DNA of 64,000 nt, taken from contig NC_010168.1 of the NCBI RefSeq assembly GCF_000018885.1, positions 1,488,001-1,552,000 on the forward strand. The letters are read 5' to 3'. Source of the stretch: Renibacterium salmoninarum ATCC 33209. GTDB lineage: Bacteria > Actinomycetota > Actinomycetes > Actinomycetales > Micrococcaceae. The position numbers and the translations under genes are program-made. This document shows positions 36,782-48,779 of this stretch, piece after piece. Position 1 is the first letter of the stretch; each line of letters begins with the position of its first letter. Below the pieces are notes generated by a model. The model saw only the letters and a list, made by a program, of their open reading frames with translations, was not told the origin of the DNA and did not search any database.

Positions 36782-38629
36782 TCAAGGTGCTTTAGGCGCA
36801 TTATCTAAGCCCAAGCGGACGGCATCCGCCGAGGCATCGTCGGGTTGTTCTTGGCTCAACCGTTCTGCCTCTACCCGAGCCAGATACTGTTTTGCTTCGG
36901 CGTCTTGTTCGGCTTTTGACCAACCCAGGATCGGCGCCATCAGCTCAGCAACCACGGGCGCCGCAGCAACACCACGATCCCATGATTCAATCGAGATTCG
37001 AGTGCTTCGGGTCAATACATCATTGACGTGTAATGCGCCCTCGTGCGTTGTGGCATAAACAACCTCTGCCCGCAGATAATCATCAGCACCAGGCAGCGGC
37101 TCGGCCATCGTCGAATCGGCCTTGATGATCGCCAGAAGTTCCGAGGTCATCGAACCGTAACGACCTAAAAGATGTTCAATTCGAGCAACGTGCACCCCGG
37201 TCTCTTCGGCCGTTCTTTGACGACGATTCCACGCAGCCTTTTAGCCAACAGCGCCAAGCAGCGGAATGGTCTCGGTGAACTTTCCGGCACTCGCTCGTCA
37301 AGCGTTCGAGTTGCCTAATCGATGGCGTCCTTCGCCATTACGCGGTACGTGGTGTATTTGCCGCCAGCAACCACAACAAGTCCCGGTACCGGGTGCGCCA
37401 CCACATGCTCTCGGGAAAGTTTCGCGGTGGAATCGTTCTCCCCCGCCAACAACGGCCGTAACCCAGCGTAAACACCTTCAACGTCCTCCCGGGTCAGGGG
37501 CCGCTTCAGTACTTTTTTTACGTGCTCCAGCACGTAATCAATATCCGCTGCCGACGCCGCTGGATGTGCCTTGTCTAATTTCCAATCAGTGTCGGTGGTG
37601 CCAATAATCCAATGTCTGCCCCACGGAATCACGAACAGAACCGACTTCTCCGTGCGCAGAATCAGACCGACCGTGGATTGGAAACGATCCCGAGGCACCA
37701 CCAGGTGGATGCCTTTCGACGCACGAACTTTGAGTTGGCCGCGATCGGTCACCATGGCCTGAGTTTCGTCGGTCCAAACACCGGTGGCGTTGACCACTTG
37801 TTTAGCTCGAATATCGAATTCAGTGCCGTCGAGCTCATTGCGCACTCGTGCGCCCACTACCCGCTCACCTTCGCGCAAGAAGTTCACCACTCGCACGCCA
37901 TTGGCGGCGTAAGCACCTTAAGAAACTGCCGTGCGCACAAGATCGTTGACCTAGTCGCGCATCATCAACTTGAGCGTCGTAGTAACGAATAGAGCCAATC
38001 ATGGCATCGTCTTTAAGGCTCGGGGCGGCGCGCAAGGTGCCGCGCTTAGTCAAATGCTTGTGAAACGGTACCCCGCGCGAATTTCCGCTGGTTAGGCCCA
38101 AAGTGTCGTAGAGCAAAATTCCGACACCAACATAAGGGCGCTCAACAAATCGCTTGGTCAGCGGGTAGAGAAACGGCACCGGTCGGACCAAGTGTGGCGC
38201 AATGCGTTGAATCAAGAGACCACGTTCTTGCAATGCTTCCTGGACCAGGGCGAAGTCAAACATTTCCAAATAACGCAAGCCACCGTGGATTAGCTTCGAG
38301 GAACGGCTTGAGGTGCCGGAGGCCCAATCGTTCATCTCCACAATGCCTACATTGAGGCCACGCGTCACCGCATCCAGAGCTGAGCCAGCACCCACCACAC
38401 CGCCGCCAACAATCAAAACATCCAGCTCTTGACCGGGATTGCTCGTGGCAGTCAAAGCCGCCAAGGAAGCCTGCCTAAATTCCGGGCTAAATTGACCGCC
38501 GGTGTTGCTCCCTGGCGTAGAAGTCTCGGGAGCCGTTGTTTTAGCGGTGGTGCTTCGATTACGTGGCGTTGGCACGGTTGCCTCCTCAGCTGTGGCGGAT
38601 GAATCCAGACTAGTTCCCCCAACAGACAA
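36782..38629 (-). pseudogene. glpD: Aerobic glycerol-3-phosphate dehydrogenase, multiply disrupted
   Basis: Three frames together cover GlpD: the N-terminus with the FAD loop VLIVGGGVVGAGSALDAVTRG, the middle (VVNATGVWTDE, SKGIHLVVPRDRF, IIGTTDTDW) and the C-terminal domain (VHVARIEHLLGRYG). I see about five lesions: an extra base near 37950, TAA near 37918, TAG at 37315, a missing base near 37275 and TAA near 37243. The N-terminus carries a Ser/Thr-rich extension of about 60 residues. The enzyme would feed glycerol-3-phosphate into glycolysis with quinone as acceptor; here that function is lost. Confidence 0.92.
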
Positions 38630-38669
38630 AAGGCAGCCTACGGCGTCGTCAACTTACTCACGACACCGC

Positions 38670-39797
38670 TCAGTATGGCGAAACGACCACTTCAACCCGT
38701 TGGAATTCTTTGAGATCTGAGTAGCCAGTAGTGGCCATTGAACGACGTAATGCACCCATCAGGTTCGAGGTGCCATCAGCGTGATGCGCCGGTCCAAAAA
38801 GCACCTCCTGCAGCGGCCCAACGGTGTCCAGCTTGACCCGATCCCCGCGCGGCATTTCTGGGTGGTGCGATTCAGAACCCCAATGCCAACCTTGACCCGG
38901 AGCTTCTTCGGGCCGCGCGAGTGCGGTACCCAGCATTACGGCGTCGGCGCCCATCGCGATCGCCTTGACGATGTCACCCGAGGTGCCCATGCCGCCGTCG
39001 GCAATCACGTGAACATAACGACCGCCCGACTCGTCCATGTAGTCGCGACGTGCTGCCGCGACGTCCGAAATTGCGCTTGCCATTGGCGAGTGGATACCCA
39101 GCGCTCGTCGTGTGGTGGTACTTGCGCCGCCGCCAAAGCCAACCAAAACCCCGGCCGCTCCAGTGCGCATCAGGTGCAAGGCCGGCGTGTATCCGGCCGC
39201 GCCGCCGACGATCACTGGAACATCGAGTTCGTAGATGAACTGCTTCAAGTTCAGCGGCTCTTGGCTCTTGGACACGTGCTCGGCAGACACCGTGGTGCCA
39301 CGGATCACGAAGATTTCCACCCCAGCGGCAAGCACCGTCTTGTAAAACTCTTGGGTCCGTTGCGGCGTCAGCGCGCCAGCGACAGTTACCCCAGCGGCGC
39401 GGATTTCAGCGAGCCTAGACGTGATGAGGTCCGCCTGAACCGGCGCCTGGTAGAGCGCTTGCAGCCGCCGCGTGGCAGCCGGGCTATTGGCCGTTCCTTC
39501 AAGTTCAGCAATCTCCGCAAGCACTGCTTCGGGATCTTCGTACCGGGTCCACAGGCCTTCCAAGTCCAAAACGCCAAGACCACCCAAGCCGCCCAAAGCA
39601 ATTGCGGTAGCCGGTGACATCACCGAGTCCATCGGCGCAGCAATGACCGGAGTTTCAAACTGATAAGCGTCGATTTGCCAAGCAATCGAAACATCTTGAG
39701 GGTCCCGGGTTCGTCGCGAAGGCACAATCGCGATTTCGTCGAGGGAATAAGCCCTGCGTCCCCGTTTGCTGCGGCCAATCTCAATCTCGTAAGTCAC
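38670..39797 (-). CDS. guaB3: GuaB3-family IMP dehydrogenase-related protein
   Basis: A 375-residue protein of the IMPDH/GMP reductase TIM-barrel family without CBS domains: IEIGRSKRGRRAYSLDEI at the start, PVIAAPMDSVMSP, VIVGGAAGYTP and VIADGGMGTSGDIVKA. Actinobacteria routinely keep this paralogue next to guaB. Its reaction is less certain than GuaB's. It sits 118 bp after guaB with hairpin H4 between them. Confidence 0.93.
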   Translation of the reverse strand: MTYEIEIGRSKRGRRAYSLDEIAIVPSRRTRDPQDVSIAWQIDAYQFETPVIAAPMDSVMSPATAIALGGLGGLGVLDLEGLWTRYEDPEAVLAEIAELEGTANSPAATRRLQALYQAPVQADLITSRLAEIRAAGVTVAGALTPQRTQEFYKTVLAAGVEIFVIRGTTVSAEHVSKSQEPLNLKQFIYELDVPVIVGGAAGYTPALHLMRTGAAGVLVGFGGGASTTTRRALGIHSPMASAISDVAAARRDYMDESGGRYVHVIADGGMGTSGDIVKAIAMGADAVMLGTALARPEEAPGQGWHWGSESHHPEMPRGDRVKLDTVGPLQEVLFGPAHHADGTSNLMGALRRSMATTGYSDLKEFQRVEVVVSPY

Positions 39798-39842
39798 CGG
39801 TCCAGCCTACCGCGCCGGGCACAAACCGGCCCAACGCACAAA

Positions 39843-39904
39843 ATGCCACCGATTCTGGACCGAGCCGGATAAATTTCAGCGGCTCGTTCCAGAATCGGTG
39901 GCAT
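39843..39904. repeat. Long intergenic hairpin H4 (25-bp arms)
   Basis: Arms 39843-39867 and 39880-39904 are reverse complements with one mismatch and a 12-nt loop. It fills the guaB-guaB3 spacer, starting 11 bp after the guaB stop. On the minus strand the stem is followed by TTTT, so partial termination between the two genes is plausible. Confidence 0.85.
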
Positions 39905-39915
39905 CGTAATACGAC

Positions 39916-41442
<1,527 letters not shown>

Positions 41443-41634
41443 TCAGGCGGGGGTACCGGGTGGGATTTGCAACCGATGGCCGACGCGTGATTACGAGTCT
41501 GACCTGTGCGCTTTTCCGGGGTTGGATACATCCTAAAACGAAACTTGGGACGTTCCTATTCCAGATGCTGCTCTGGCCTCTTCAGTGTGAGTGAATTCAC
41601 CGATTCCCAGCTCAAGACAGTTAGAGTCGGTGGC

Positions 41635-42609
41635 ATGACGCTTCAAGTGCGCATGGTCAGCCCAGCCGAACTAACCGAGCAAGTGATCACATTGGCGACG
41701 GCATAGCTGGGCATAGTAGAAGTGGCCACCTTTCCGGGCGCTTCAGTTATGCCCGCTGGCGATGTGGTGGTGTTGCAAGTGGTTCGCGAAGCCGCGGGCG
41801 AACTCATCGAAAACCTCGACCGGCTGGGTTTAGCGGAATCCGGATCCATCACGGTAGACACGCCGAAACTAGTACTTTCCGCGCGCGCCGAGGCCGCGGC
41901 TGAAGCTGCGCCCGGCGAAGGCGCAGACGCGGTGATCTTGGACGAGGTCGAGAAGAACACCAACGAGGACGCGAAACTCTCCTGGAGTTTTCTAGCCTTC
42001 CTCATCATTGCGACGCAATTGGCGGGCATCGGCATTGTCACGAATTCCACCATTGCGATTGTCGGTGCCATGGTGGTGGGGCCCGAGTTTGGTCCGCTGG
42101 CTGGCTTAGCACTGGCTATCGTGGACCGCCGTTGGGGTCTTGCCCGCCGGGCCGCGGCAGCCCTGTTAGTCGGATTCCCGATCGCAATGGCGATCTGTGC
42201 ACTCGCGGTATGGGTGTCGCTACCGCTGGGCCTGATCGATCGAAATTCGATCAACCAGGGCGATTCGGCGGTGGAGTTCATTTACCACCCCGGACCTTTT
42301 TCATTCATCGTCGCCGTGCTAGCTGGGGCCGCGGGCATGATCTCGCTGATCGGGCGAAAATCAGCTGTCCTAGTAGGCGTCTTCATTTCGGTGACCACGG
42401 TGCCAGCCGCCGGTTTTGTCGCCGTCGCCTTGGTACTTGGTGAGCCGGAGAAGGCCGCAGGATCAGCGATTCAGCTAGTTCTCAACCTGTTGGGAATCGT
42501 GGTTTCCGCCGTCGCTGTTTTGATCTTTTACCGGATGGTCCTGGCGCATAGACCGCACCCAGAAGTGCTCAGCCACAACCCGTACCGTAGCTATAAACCA
42601 CACGGATAA
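41635..42609 (+). pseudogene. DUF389 membrane protein with an in-frame amber codon
   Basis: The ATG at 41635 opens MTLQVRMVSPAELTEQVITLATA, then TAG at 41704-41706, then LGIVEVATFPGASVMPAGDVVV in the same frame. The rest is a normal DUF389 protein with several TMs (FLAFLIIATQLAGIGIVTNST, IVGAMVVGPEFGPLAGL, LVGVFISVTTVPAAG). Only one codon interrupts an otherwise undamaged gene of 325 codons, so readthrough, suppression or restart at a later codon (for example GTG near 41722) cannot be excluded. Function of DUF389 is unknown. Its stop abuts that of the next gene. Confidence 0.8.
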
Positions 42610-44673
42610 CTATGGTGCCGGAGCCCAATCTGTAGCGGCAAAAAGGCGCTGGGTAAAGACCGGGCCCATCGTGGCCGAATAGTCTTTGGTCAGGTGGTTG
42701 TCGTCAATATAGACGAACATATTGCCCACTACGCCAGAGCATTTTTGCTCGCCGCAAATGTAGTCGGTCATATCCAACATGAACAATCCCGCGGGCGGAT
42801 CCTGGAGAGCATCGAACGGGTTGGTGTCCGCTAGCAATGTATCCAAGGCCGGATTACATTGCGGCGCCTTGCTGCCGTTGCTGATCACGCACTCCGCCAT
42901 GTTGAAGGAGAATCGCGGATTATCGCGGATTGCGATCACTTGGATGCCTTGAGCGATCAGGTTTCCGGTAGCTTGCGCAAATCCAGGTTGCAACACCTCA
43001 TCTGGCGATGATGGCTTAGCTACAGTGCCGACCATTAGCACTGCATCTGGTTTGCGTTCAGTGACATACTCCGTGGCCTCTTGGTTGAAGTTGTTGCAAT
43101 CGGCCGTGGCTTGCGCCACCGAGATGCTGTAGGGACATGCTGCCTTGATGATGGAAATAATTTCCCAGTTGTTTTCATCTGCTGCGTATTGCAAGGCTGG
43201 CATCCATTGCTCAGAATGCGAATCCCCCATACTCACAATCGATTTGCTCGGATTTTGCGTGGCAGAATGTGCCCGGCAAACCGTCTTGATATCCGGTACA
43301 GAACTGGACCACTCGCCAAGGCAAGAAGAATCAAGCACGGCAAACTGCTCAGAAATCTGAGCAGGCACTGGCTGGATGGGTGCTTGCGGATTCCCTTGCA
43401 GCTCGAAGCCAGGCGTCAAAGCCGCGGCACCCGGGTTGTCCGCTGAAGAGTTCTGCGATGCCTCGGTGACTTGGGCTTTGACAAAGCCTTGCCAGCTGAG
43501 CAGCGGCACTGCGGCAATCACTACGCAGACTAAAACCACCGGAACTGATCGATACCACGCCGCCTCAACCCATTTGATGCGTCGAGCTGGGCGTTCGATG
43601 AAACGAGTGCAAATAATAGCCAACAGCACCGAAACGATGATGATTGCCGATCCGACAATCCAGCCCACTGATTCACGCTCTTGCCAGCTGAGAAAAATCA
43701 CCAGAATCGGCCAGTGCCAAAGATAGAGACCGTAGGAATTTCCGCCCATAAAGGTCAGTGGTTTGGAGCTGAGAAGCCGGTCCGCGCCCCAACGCGATTT
43801 GGTAGCACCGGCAACAATGACGGCGGCCGCAGCAAGCGTTGGCCAGAGCGCCATATAGCCGGGGAACTGCTGATCAACCTGCAAAACCAATCCGCAGGCA
43901 ATCATTGCCGCGATGCCAAGCCAGCCCATGGCAATGCGCACCACTCTGGGTAGGTTCAGATAGGGCAGGGCCAAGGCAAGCAAAGATCCCAGCGCAAATT
44001 CCCAGAGTCTGGTGCGCAAGTTGAAATAAGCGAACGCTTGGTTTGTCTGAGTTTCCACTATCGAAAAAGTCAGAGATGCGATGAAGATCAAGCTAAAGAC
44101 GATCAGCATGAGCTTCTTATGATTCCAGCCAAACTTTTTGCGCACGACGGCGATTGCCAAGAAAATCAGCGGCCAAAGAAGAAACACTTGGCCCTGGATC
44201 GAAAGCGACCAGAAATCTTGTAGCGGGCTGGCGGCCTCATGGTTGGCGTAGTAGTCAACGGCATTCGCAGCTAGCGACCAGTTCTCAAAGTAGAAAAGCG
44301 AAGCCCAACCCTCGGAGATAATCGAGGGCCAGCGATTGCCCGGTAGCAGCAGCCAGCTCATCACTACGGTGGCAGTGATAACCACCACGGCGATTGGCAA
44401 CAGTCGTTTGAGCAGGTGTAGCCAATGCTTACCCAGGTTGATCCGCTCGCCGCGTTCGATCTTTCGGGTGAACTGCGATGTCATCAAAAACGAGGAGATC
44501 AGTAGAAAAACATCAACGCCGCCGGAGACCCGGCCTAGCCAGATGTGGTAGATGACGATCAGGAAAACCGCGAAGAAGCGCAATCCTTCGATCTCAGGTC
44601 GAAAGGTCCGTACGGGAGTTTTTGATGACTCAGCAAGGTCCCCATTCGCCTGCGCTTGATTCGCTAGCTTCAC
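42610..44673 (-). CDS. Acyltransferase-3 membrane protein with C-terminal SGNH domain (OafA/YrhL type)
   Basis: A 687-residue protein. About ten TMs (FFAVFLIVIYHIWLG with the catalytic His, GGVDVFLLISSFLM, DFWSLSIQGQVFLLWPLIFL) form the acyltransferase-3 domain. After about residue 410, an extracytoplasmic SGNH hydrolase-like domain has SMGDSHSEQW (nucleophile Ser) and the Asp-His pair in DDNHLTKDYS. Such proteins acetylate surface polysaccharides or peptidoglycan. It is convergent with the DUF389 gene with abutting stop codons, and a 12-bp hairpin lies just upstream of its start. Confidence 0.9.
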   Translation of the reverse strand: MKLANQAQANGDLAESSKTPVRTFRPEIEGLRFFAVFLIVIYHIWLGRVSGGVDVFLLISSFLMTSQFTRKIERGERINLGKHWLHLLKRLLPIAVVVITATVVMSWLLLPGNRWPSIISEGWASLFYFENWSLAANAVDYYANHEAASPLQDFWSLSIQGQVFLLWPLIFLAIAVVRKKFGWNHKKLMLIVFSLIFIASLTFSIVETQTNQAFAYFNLRTRLWEFALGSLLALALPYLNLPRVVRIAMGWLGIAAMIACGLVLQVDQQFPGYMALWPTLAAAAVIVAGATKSRWGADRLLSSKPLTFMGGNSYGLYLWHWPILVIFLSWQERESVGWIVGSAIIIVSVLLAIICTRFIERPARRIKWVEAAWYRSVPVVLVCVVIAAVPLLSWQGFVKAQVTEASQNSSADNPGAAALTPGFELQGNPQAPIQPVPAQISEQFAVLDSSCLGEWSSSVPDIKTVCRAHSATQNPSKSIVSMGDSHSEQWMPALQYAADENNWEIISIIKAACPYSISVAQATADCNNFNQEATEYVTERKPDAVLMVGTVAKPSSPDEVLQPGFAQATGNLIAQGIQVIAIRDNPRFSFNMAECVISNGSKAPQCNPALDTLLADTNPFDALQDPPAGLFMLDMTDYICGEQKCSGVVGNMFVYIDDNHLTKDYSATMGPVFTQRLFAATDWAPAP

Positions 44674-44694
44674 CTGCAGTACTTCCTTTACTCG

Positions 44695-44723
44695 CTCCTG
44701 GCCGCGTTAAACGCGGCCAGGAG
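44695..44723. repeat. Perfect 12-bp hairpin just upstream of the acyltransferase
   Basis: CTCCTGGCCGCG (44695-44706) and its exact complement (44712-44723) flank a 5-nt loop, TTAAA. It lies 22 bp before the acyltransferase start codon and so would be in its 5' leader. It could be a weak terminator of upstream transcription or a structure hiding the ribosome site. Confidence 0.7.
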
Positions 44724-44790
44724 TCGGCAGGCTCAGCTGGAAGCCAACTCAGTATCGGCTGTGAAGCACATCCACGCCCCAAGTACTCTT

Positions 44791-44865
44791 TTCATCCGCC
44801 GAGTGTCGACTTATGGCTGGAATTTGGTGCTTTTTCCGACCATAAGTCGACACTCGGCGGATGAA
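44791..44865. repeat. Long intergenic hairpin H5 (26-bp perfect arms)
   Basis: Arms 44791-44816 and 44840-44865 are exact reverse complements around a 23-nt loop that can pair further with mismatches. It lies one base beyond the groEL terminator and 118 bp before the acyltransferase start, with no T tract. It is the most perfect of the five long hairpins. Confidence 0.9.
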
Positions 44866-44866
44866 G

Positions 44867-44899
44867 AAGGGCCCGACTCCGGAAATGAGTCGGGCCCTT
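44867..44899 (-). terminator. Intrinsic terminator after groEL
   Basis: A 13-bp perfect stem (44867-44879 with 44887-44899) and a 7-nt loop, starting about 35 bp after the groEL stop on the minus strand; CTT/AAG flank the GC-rich core. It is a conventional terminator for the heavily expressed groES-groEL operon. Confidence 0.85.
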
Positions 44900-44933
44900 C
44901 TTTGTGGAGCTTGATCGAGCTTGGTCGAGCTAG

Positions 44934-46553
<1,620 letters not shown>

Positions 46554-46617
46554 TCATGTCCTTTCAGACCAAAACCCCGCTGATCACCCTTGTGGGGCGG
46601 TCGCGGGGCAAAGGTTG

Positions 46618-46914
46618 TTACTTGACGACGATGGCCAGAACGTCACGGGCCGAAAGAACCAGCAGCTCTTCGCCGCCAGTCTTGACCTCGGTGCCGCCGT
46701 ACTTGGAGTAGAGCACGACGTCGCCCACGGCTACGTCGACAGGAACCCGGTTGCCGTTGTCATCAACGCGGCCTGGGCCGACGGCGACAACTTCGCCTTC
46801 CTGTGGCTTTTCTTTAGCGGAGTCCGGGATAACCAGACCGGAAGCGGTGGTCTGCTCAGCGTCAAGCTGGCGGACGACAATACGATCCTCAAGAGGCTTA
46901 ATAGAGACCGACAC
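46618..46914 (-). CDS. groES: Co-chaperonin GroES (Hsp10)
   Basis: A 98-residue cap for the GroEL ring: [30 protein letters not shown] (mobile loop near 20-32), [11 protein letters not shown] and [11 protein letters not shown] are standard. The GTG start at 46914 has AAGGAG nearby. It is the first gene of the operon, under two CIRCE operators, hence HrcA-repressed and heat-induced. Confidence 0.97.
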   Translation of the reverse strand: MSVSIKPLEDRIVVRQLDAEQTTASGLVIPDSAKEKPQEGEVVAVGPGRVDDNGNRVPVDVAVGDVVLYSKYGGTEVKTGGEELLVLSARDVLAIVVK

Positions 46915-47017
46915 TCGGACCTCTCCTTCTCAAAATTTGCGGTAATTGGATGACCGCGCCACAGGCGCCAACCGTCGTCGCGGTGCCGGTAAGTGCACCG
47001 TGGATGCAGTCAGATGA

Positions 47018-47044
47018 TTAGCACCCTCAGTACGAGAGTGCTAA
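47018..47044. promoter_or_regulatory. CIRCE operator 1 (HrcA site)
   Basis: TTAGCACCC-N9-GAGTGCTAA, one change from the CIRCE consensus TTAGCACTC-N9-GAGTGCTAA. It lies at the expected transcription start just downstream of the -10 box of the groES promoter. Confidence 0.92.
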
Positions 47045-47049
47045 CAAAG

Positions 47050-47079
47050 ACTCTATTGACTCGGTTAGCACTCGGTCAA
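47050..47079 (-). promoter_or_regulatory. groES-groEL promoter
   Basis: On the minus strand, TTGACC (47079-47074) and TAGAGT (47055-47050) are separated by 18 bp, a good housekeeping-sigma promoter for an actinobacterium. It is bracketed by the two CIRCE sites: one overlaps the -35, the other the start point. Confidence 0.75.
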
Positions 47080-47091
47080 GGTGAGTGCCAA
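47065..47091. promoter_or_regulatory. CIRCE operator 2 (HrcA site)
   Basis: TTAGCACTC-N9-GAGTGCCAA, one change from consensus, overlapping the -35 box. Tandem CIRCE sites suggest tight HrcA repression. The hrcA gene is not in the window. Confidence 0.9.
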
Positions 47092-47136
47092 TTTTGTTGC
47101 CGGTTTAGCTCTCAGAGTAGTCAGCGCAACAAGGCG

Positions 47137-47399
47137 TCACTCTCCCAAAGCCGCAAAGACATACACGCAAAGGAACCCCACGAAGAACAAAGCGGTCAGC
47201 ACGGTGGTCTCTTTGTGCTCGTGTGCTTCAACTAATAACTCTTCCACCACTAAGTACAACAATGCCGCGGCACCGAAAGCCAGCACGGCTGCGAGTACCG
47301 CTTCTGGGGCACCGGCCAAAAGGAACAACGCGATCAACGCGCCGACGAAAGTAAAGAGTGAAAGCGCAAAAGTTACCAACGCTGCTTTGACCGGCGCAA
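47137..47399 (-). pseudogene. ZIP-family metal transporter, C-terminal remnant cut by IS copy 2
   Basis: About 87 residues remain, ending AALLYLVVEELLVEAHEHKETTVLTALFFVGFLCVYVFAALGE, which fits the last TMs of a ZIP (ZupT/GufA-like) zinc or iron transporter, including the Glu-Glu/His metal site region. The 5' part is missing: IS copy 2 begins at 47400, and beyond it only 34 bp separate the IS from the smc stop. It is divergent from groES across the CIRCE region, with its 3' end toward it. Confidence 0.75.
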
Positions 47400-47429
47400 T
47401 GAATCGCCCCGGTGTGTCCGGAGGGTTTC

Positions 47430-48320
47430 TCAGACGATGAGCCTGTCGGCGGCTGCCGTGCTCTGGTAGTGATTGTAGTAGTGGTTTTCTAGCTCTACTG
47501 GTGGGATGTCTCCGCAGTACTGGTAGAGCCTTCGGTGGTTGTACCAATCGACCCATTCAGCGGTGCCGATTTCGACTTCTTCTAGAGTCCGCCAGGGCTT
47601 GCCGGGTTTGATCAGCTCGGTCTTATAAAGCCCGTTGATGGTTTCCGCCAAGGCGTTGTCGTAACTATCACCCACAGAACCGATCGAGGGGCGGATACCG
47701 GCCTGGGCCAGGCGTTCGGTGAAGGCCAAGGAGGCGTATTGAGCCCCGGCATCGTGATGATGAATCACCCCGGAAATCTCAGCCCCGGCCCGTTCACGAC
47801 TCCAGATTGCCTGATTAACTGCGTTGAGCACTAGCACGGTGTTCATAGAAGCACTCGCTGACCAGCCCAGGATCCTCCGAGAGTAAGCATCGATCACGAA
47901 GGCAACATAGACCCACCCGGACCAGGTCGAAACATAGGTGAAATCATCTACCCATAGCCGATCCGGTGCCGTTGGTGTGAAATCACGGCGGACCAAGTCC
48001 TTCGCTCGGGCCGCCTTCGAGTCTTTGATCGTGGTGCGTTTGACCTTGCCACGGACCGCACCCTGTATGCCAAGTAACCCCATGAGCCGTTCTACCGTGC
48101 ACCTGGCCACCGGCACACCTTCACGGTTCATCGCCAACCAGACTTTCCTGGTGCCGTAAACCCCGTAATTAGCGGCATACACCTTCTGGATCACGGGCTT
48201 GAGCACCTCATCACGTTGTTCTCGGTGAGATCGTGTTTTATCCACCCATTCGTAGTACGTGGACGGGGCGGTCTTCACCCCGTCCCAGTAAGCACCTGGC
48301 AGATCGACTCGACACCCCAC
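47430..48320 (-). CDS. IS3-family transposase OrfB (copy 2)
   Basis: The open frame of 296 codons from GTG at 48320 contains the rve integrase core with the DDE residues in WVDDFTYV, HHDAGAQY and LAETINGLYKTEL. The first 20 or so residues (GCRVDLPGAYWDG) are not typical of IS3 OrfB; the expected N-terminus VKYIKDHAGHRENNG is in another frame that stops after a four-C run (minus-strand G run) at 48278-48281, as in copy 1. It is uncertain whether a functional enzyme is produced. Confidence 0.8.
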   Translation of the reverse strand: MGCRVDLPGAYWDGVKTAPSTYYEWVDKTRSHREQRDEVLKPVIQKVYAANYGVYGTRKVWLAMNREGVPVARCTVERLMGLLGIQGAVRGKVKRTTIKDSKAARAKDLVRRDFTPTAPDRLWVDDFTYVSTWSGWVYVAFVIDAYSRRILGWSASASMNTVLVLNAVNQAIWSRERAGAEISGVIHHHDAGAQYASLAFTERLAQAGIRPSIGSVGDSYDNALAETINGLYKTELIKPGKPWRTLEEVEIGTAEWVDWYNHRRLYQYCGDIPPVELENHYYNHYQSTAAADRLIV

Positions 48321-48329
48321 CGCAATCCA

Positions 48330-48695
48330 TTATTCTCGCGGTGACCGGCATGGTCCTTGATGTATTTCACGATCAGTGTTGTGGCGGTCGAGTTCGACCG
48401 CGAAAAAAGCTGAAGCACTCCGAAGGATCGCGTTCGCCCGTTTCAGCTCAGCGTTCTCACGCCGTAACCGTTTCAGCTCGGCCGATTCCGTGCTCGTTGT
48501 TCCAGTTCTAGTACCAACATCGATCTCGGCTTGCCGGACCCATTTACGCACCGTTTCCGGCACACCCACACCCAAAAGCTGGGCAACTTTTTGCATCGCC
48601 GCCCACTCCGAAGATGCACCCTCCATCTCCGCCACCATGCGCACCGTACGATCCTTCAACTCCTGCGGATACCGTGTCGTAGTTTTCCCTGCCAT
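48330..48695 (-). CDS. IS3-family transposase OrfA (copy 2)
   Basis: A 121-residue HTH protein with leucine-zipper coil, as in copy 1, differing at Thr (for Ala) in KDRTVRM and Glu (for Ala) in GASSEWAAM. The latter residues match the usual family sequence better, so copy 2 is probably nearer the ancestral form. Confidence 0.88.
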   Translation of the reverse strand: MAGKTTTRYPQELKDRTVRMVAEMEGASSEWAAMQKVAQLLGVGVPETVRKWVRQAEIDVGTRTGTTSTESAELKRLRRENAELKRANAILRSASAFFAVELDRHNTDREIHQGPCRSPRE

Positions 48696-48779
48696 GTCCT
48701 GATCCTCTCAAACAAGAAAGTCTCCGGACACACCGGGGCGATTCAGTCCAGCCACAAAAGATCCGGTCAACAGAAAAAG

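Larger units (their letters stand above)
47400..48745 (-). mobile_element. IS3-family insertion sequence, copy 2 (IS994-like)
   Basis: A 1346-bp element in the opposite orientation to copy 1, with matching terminal repeats TGAATCGCCCCGGTGTGTCCGGA. One base shorter than copy 1 because it lacks the extra C in orfB. The 3-bp flanks are CAA and GTC, so no target-site duplication is visible here either. Confidence 0.93.
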
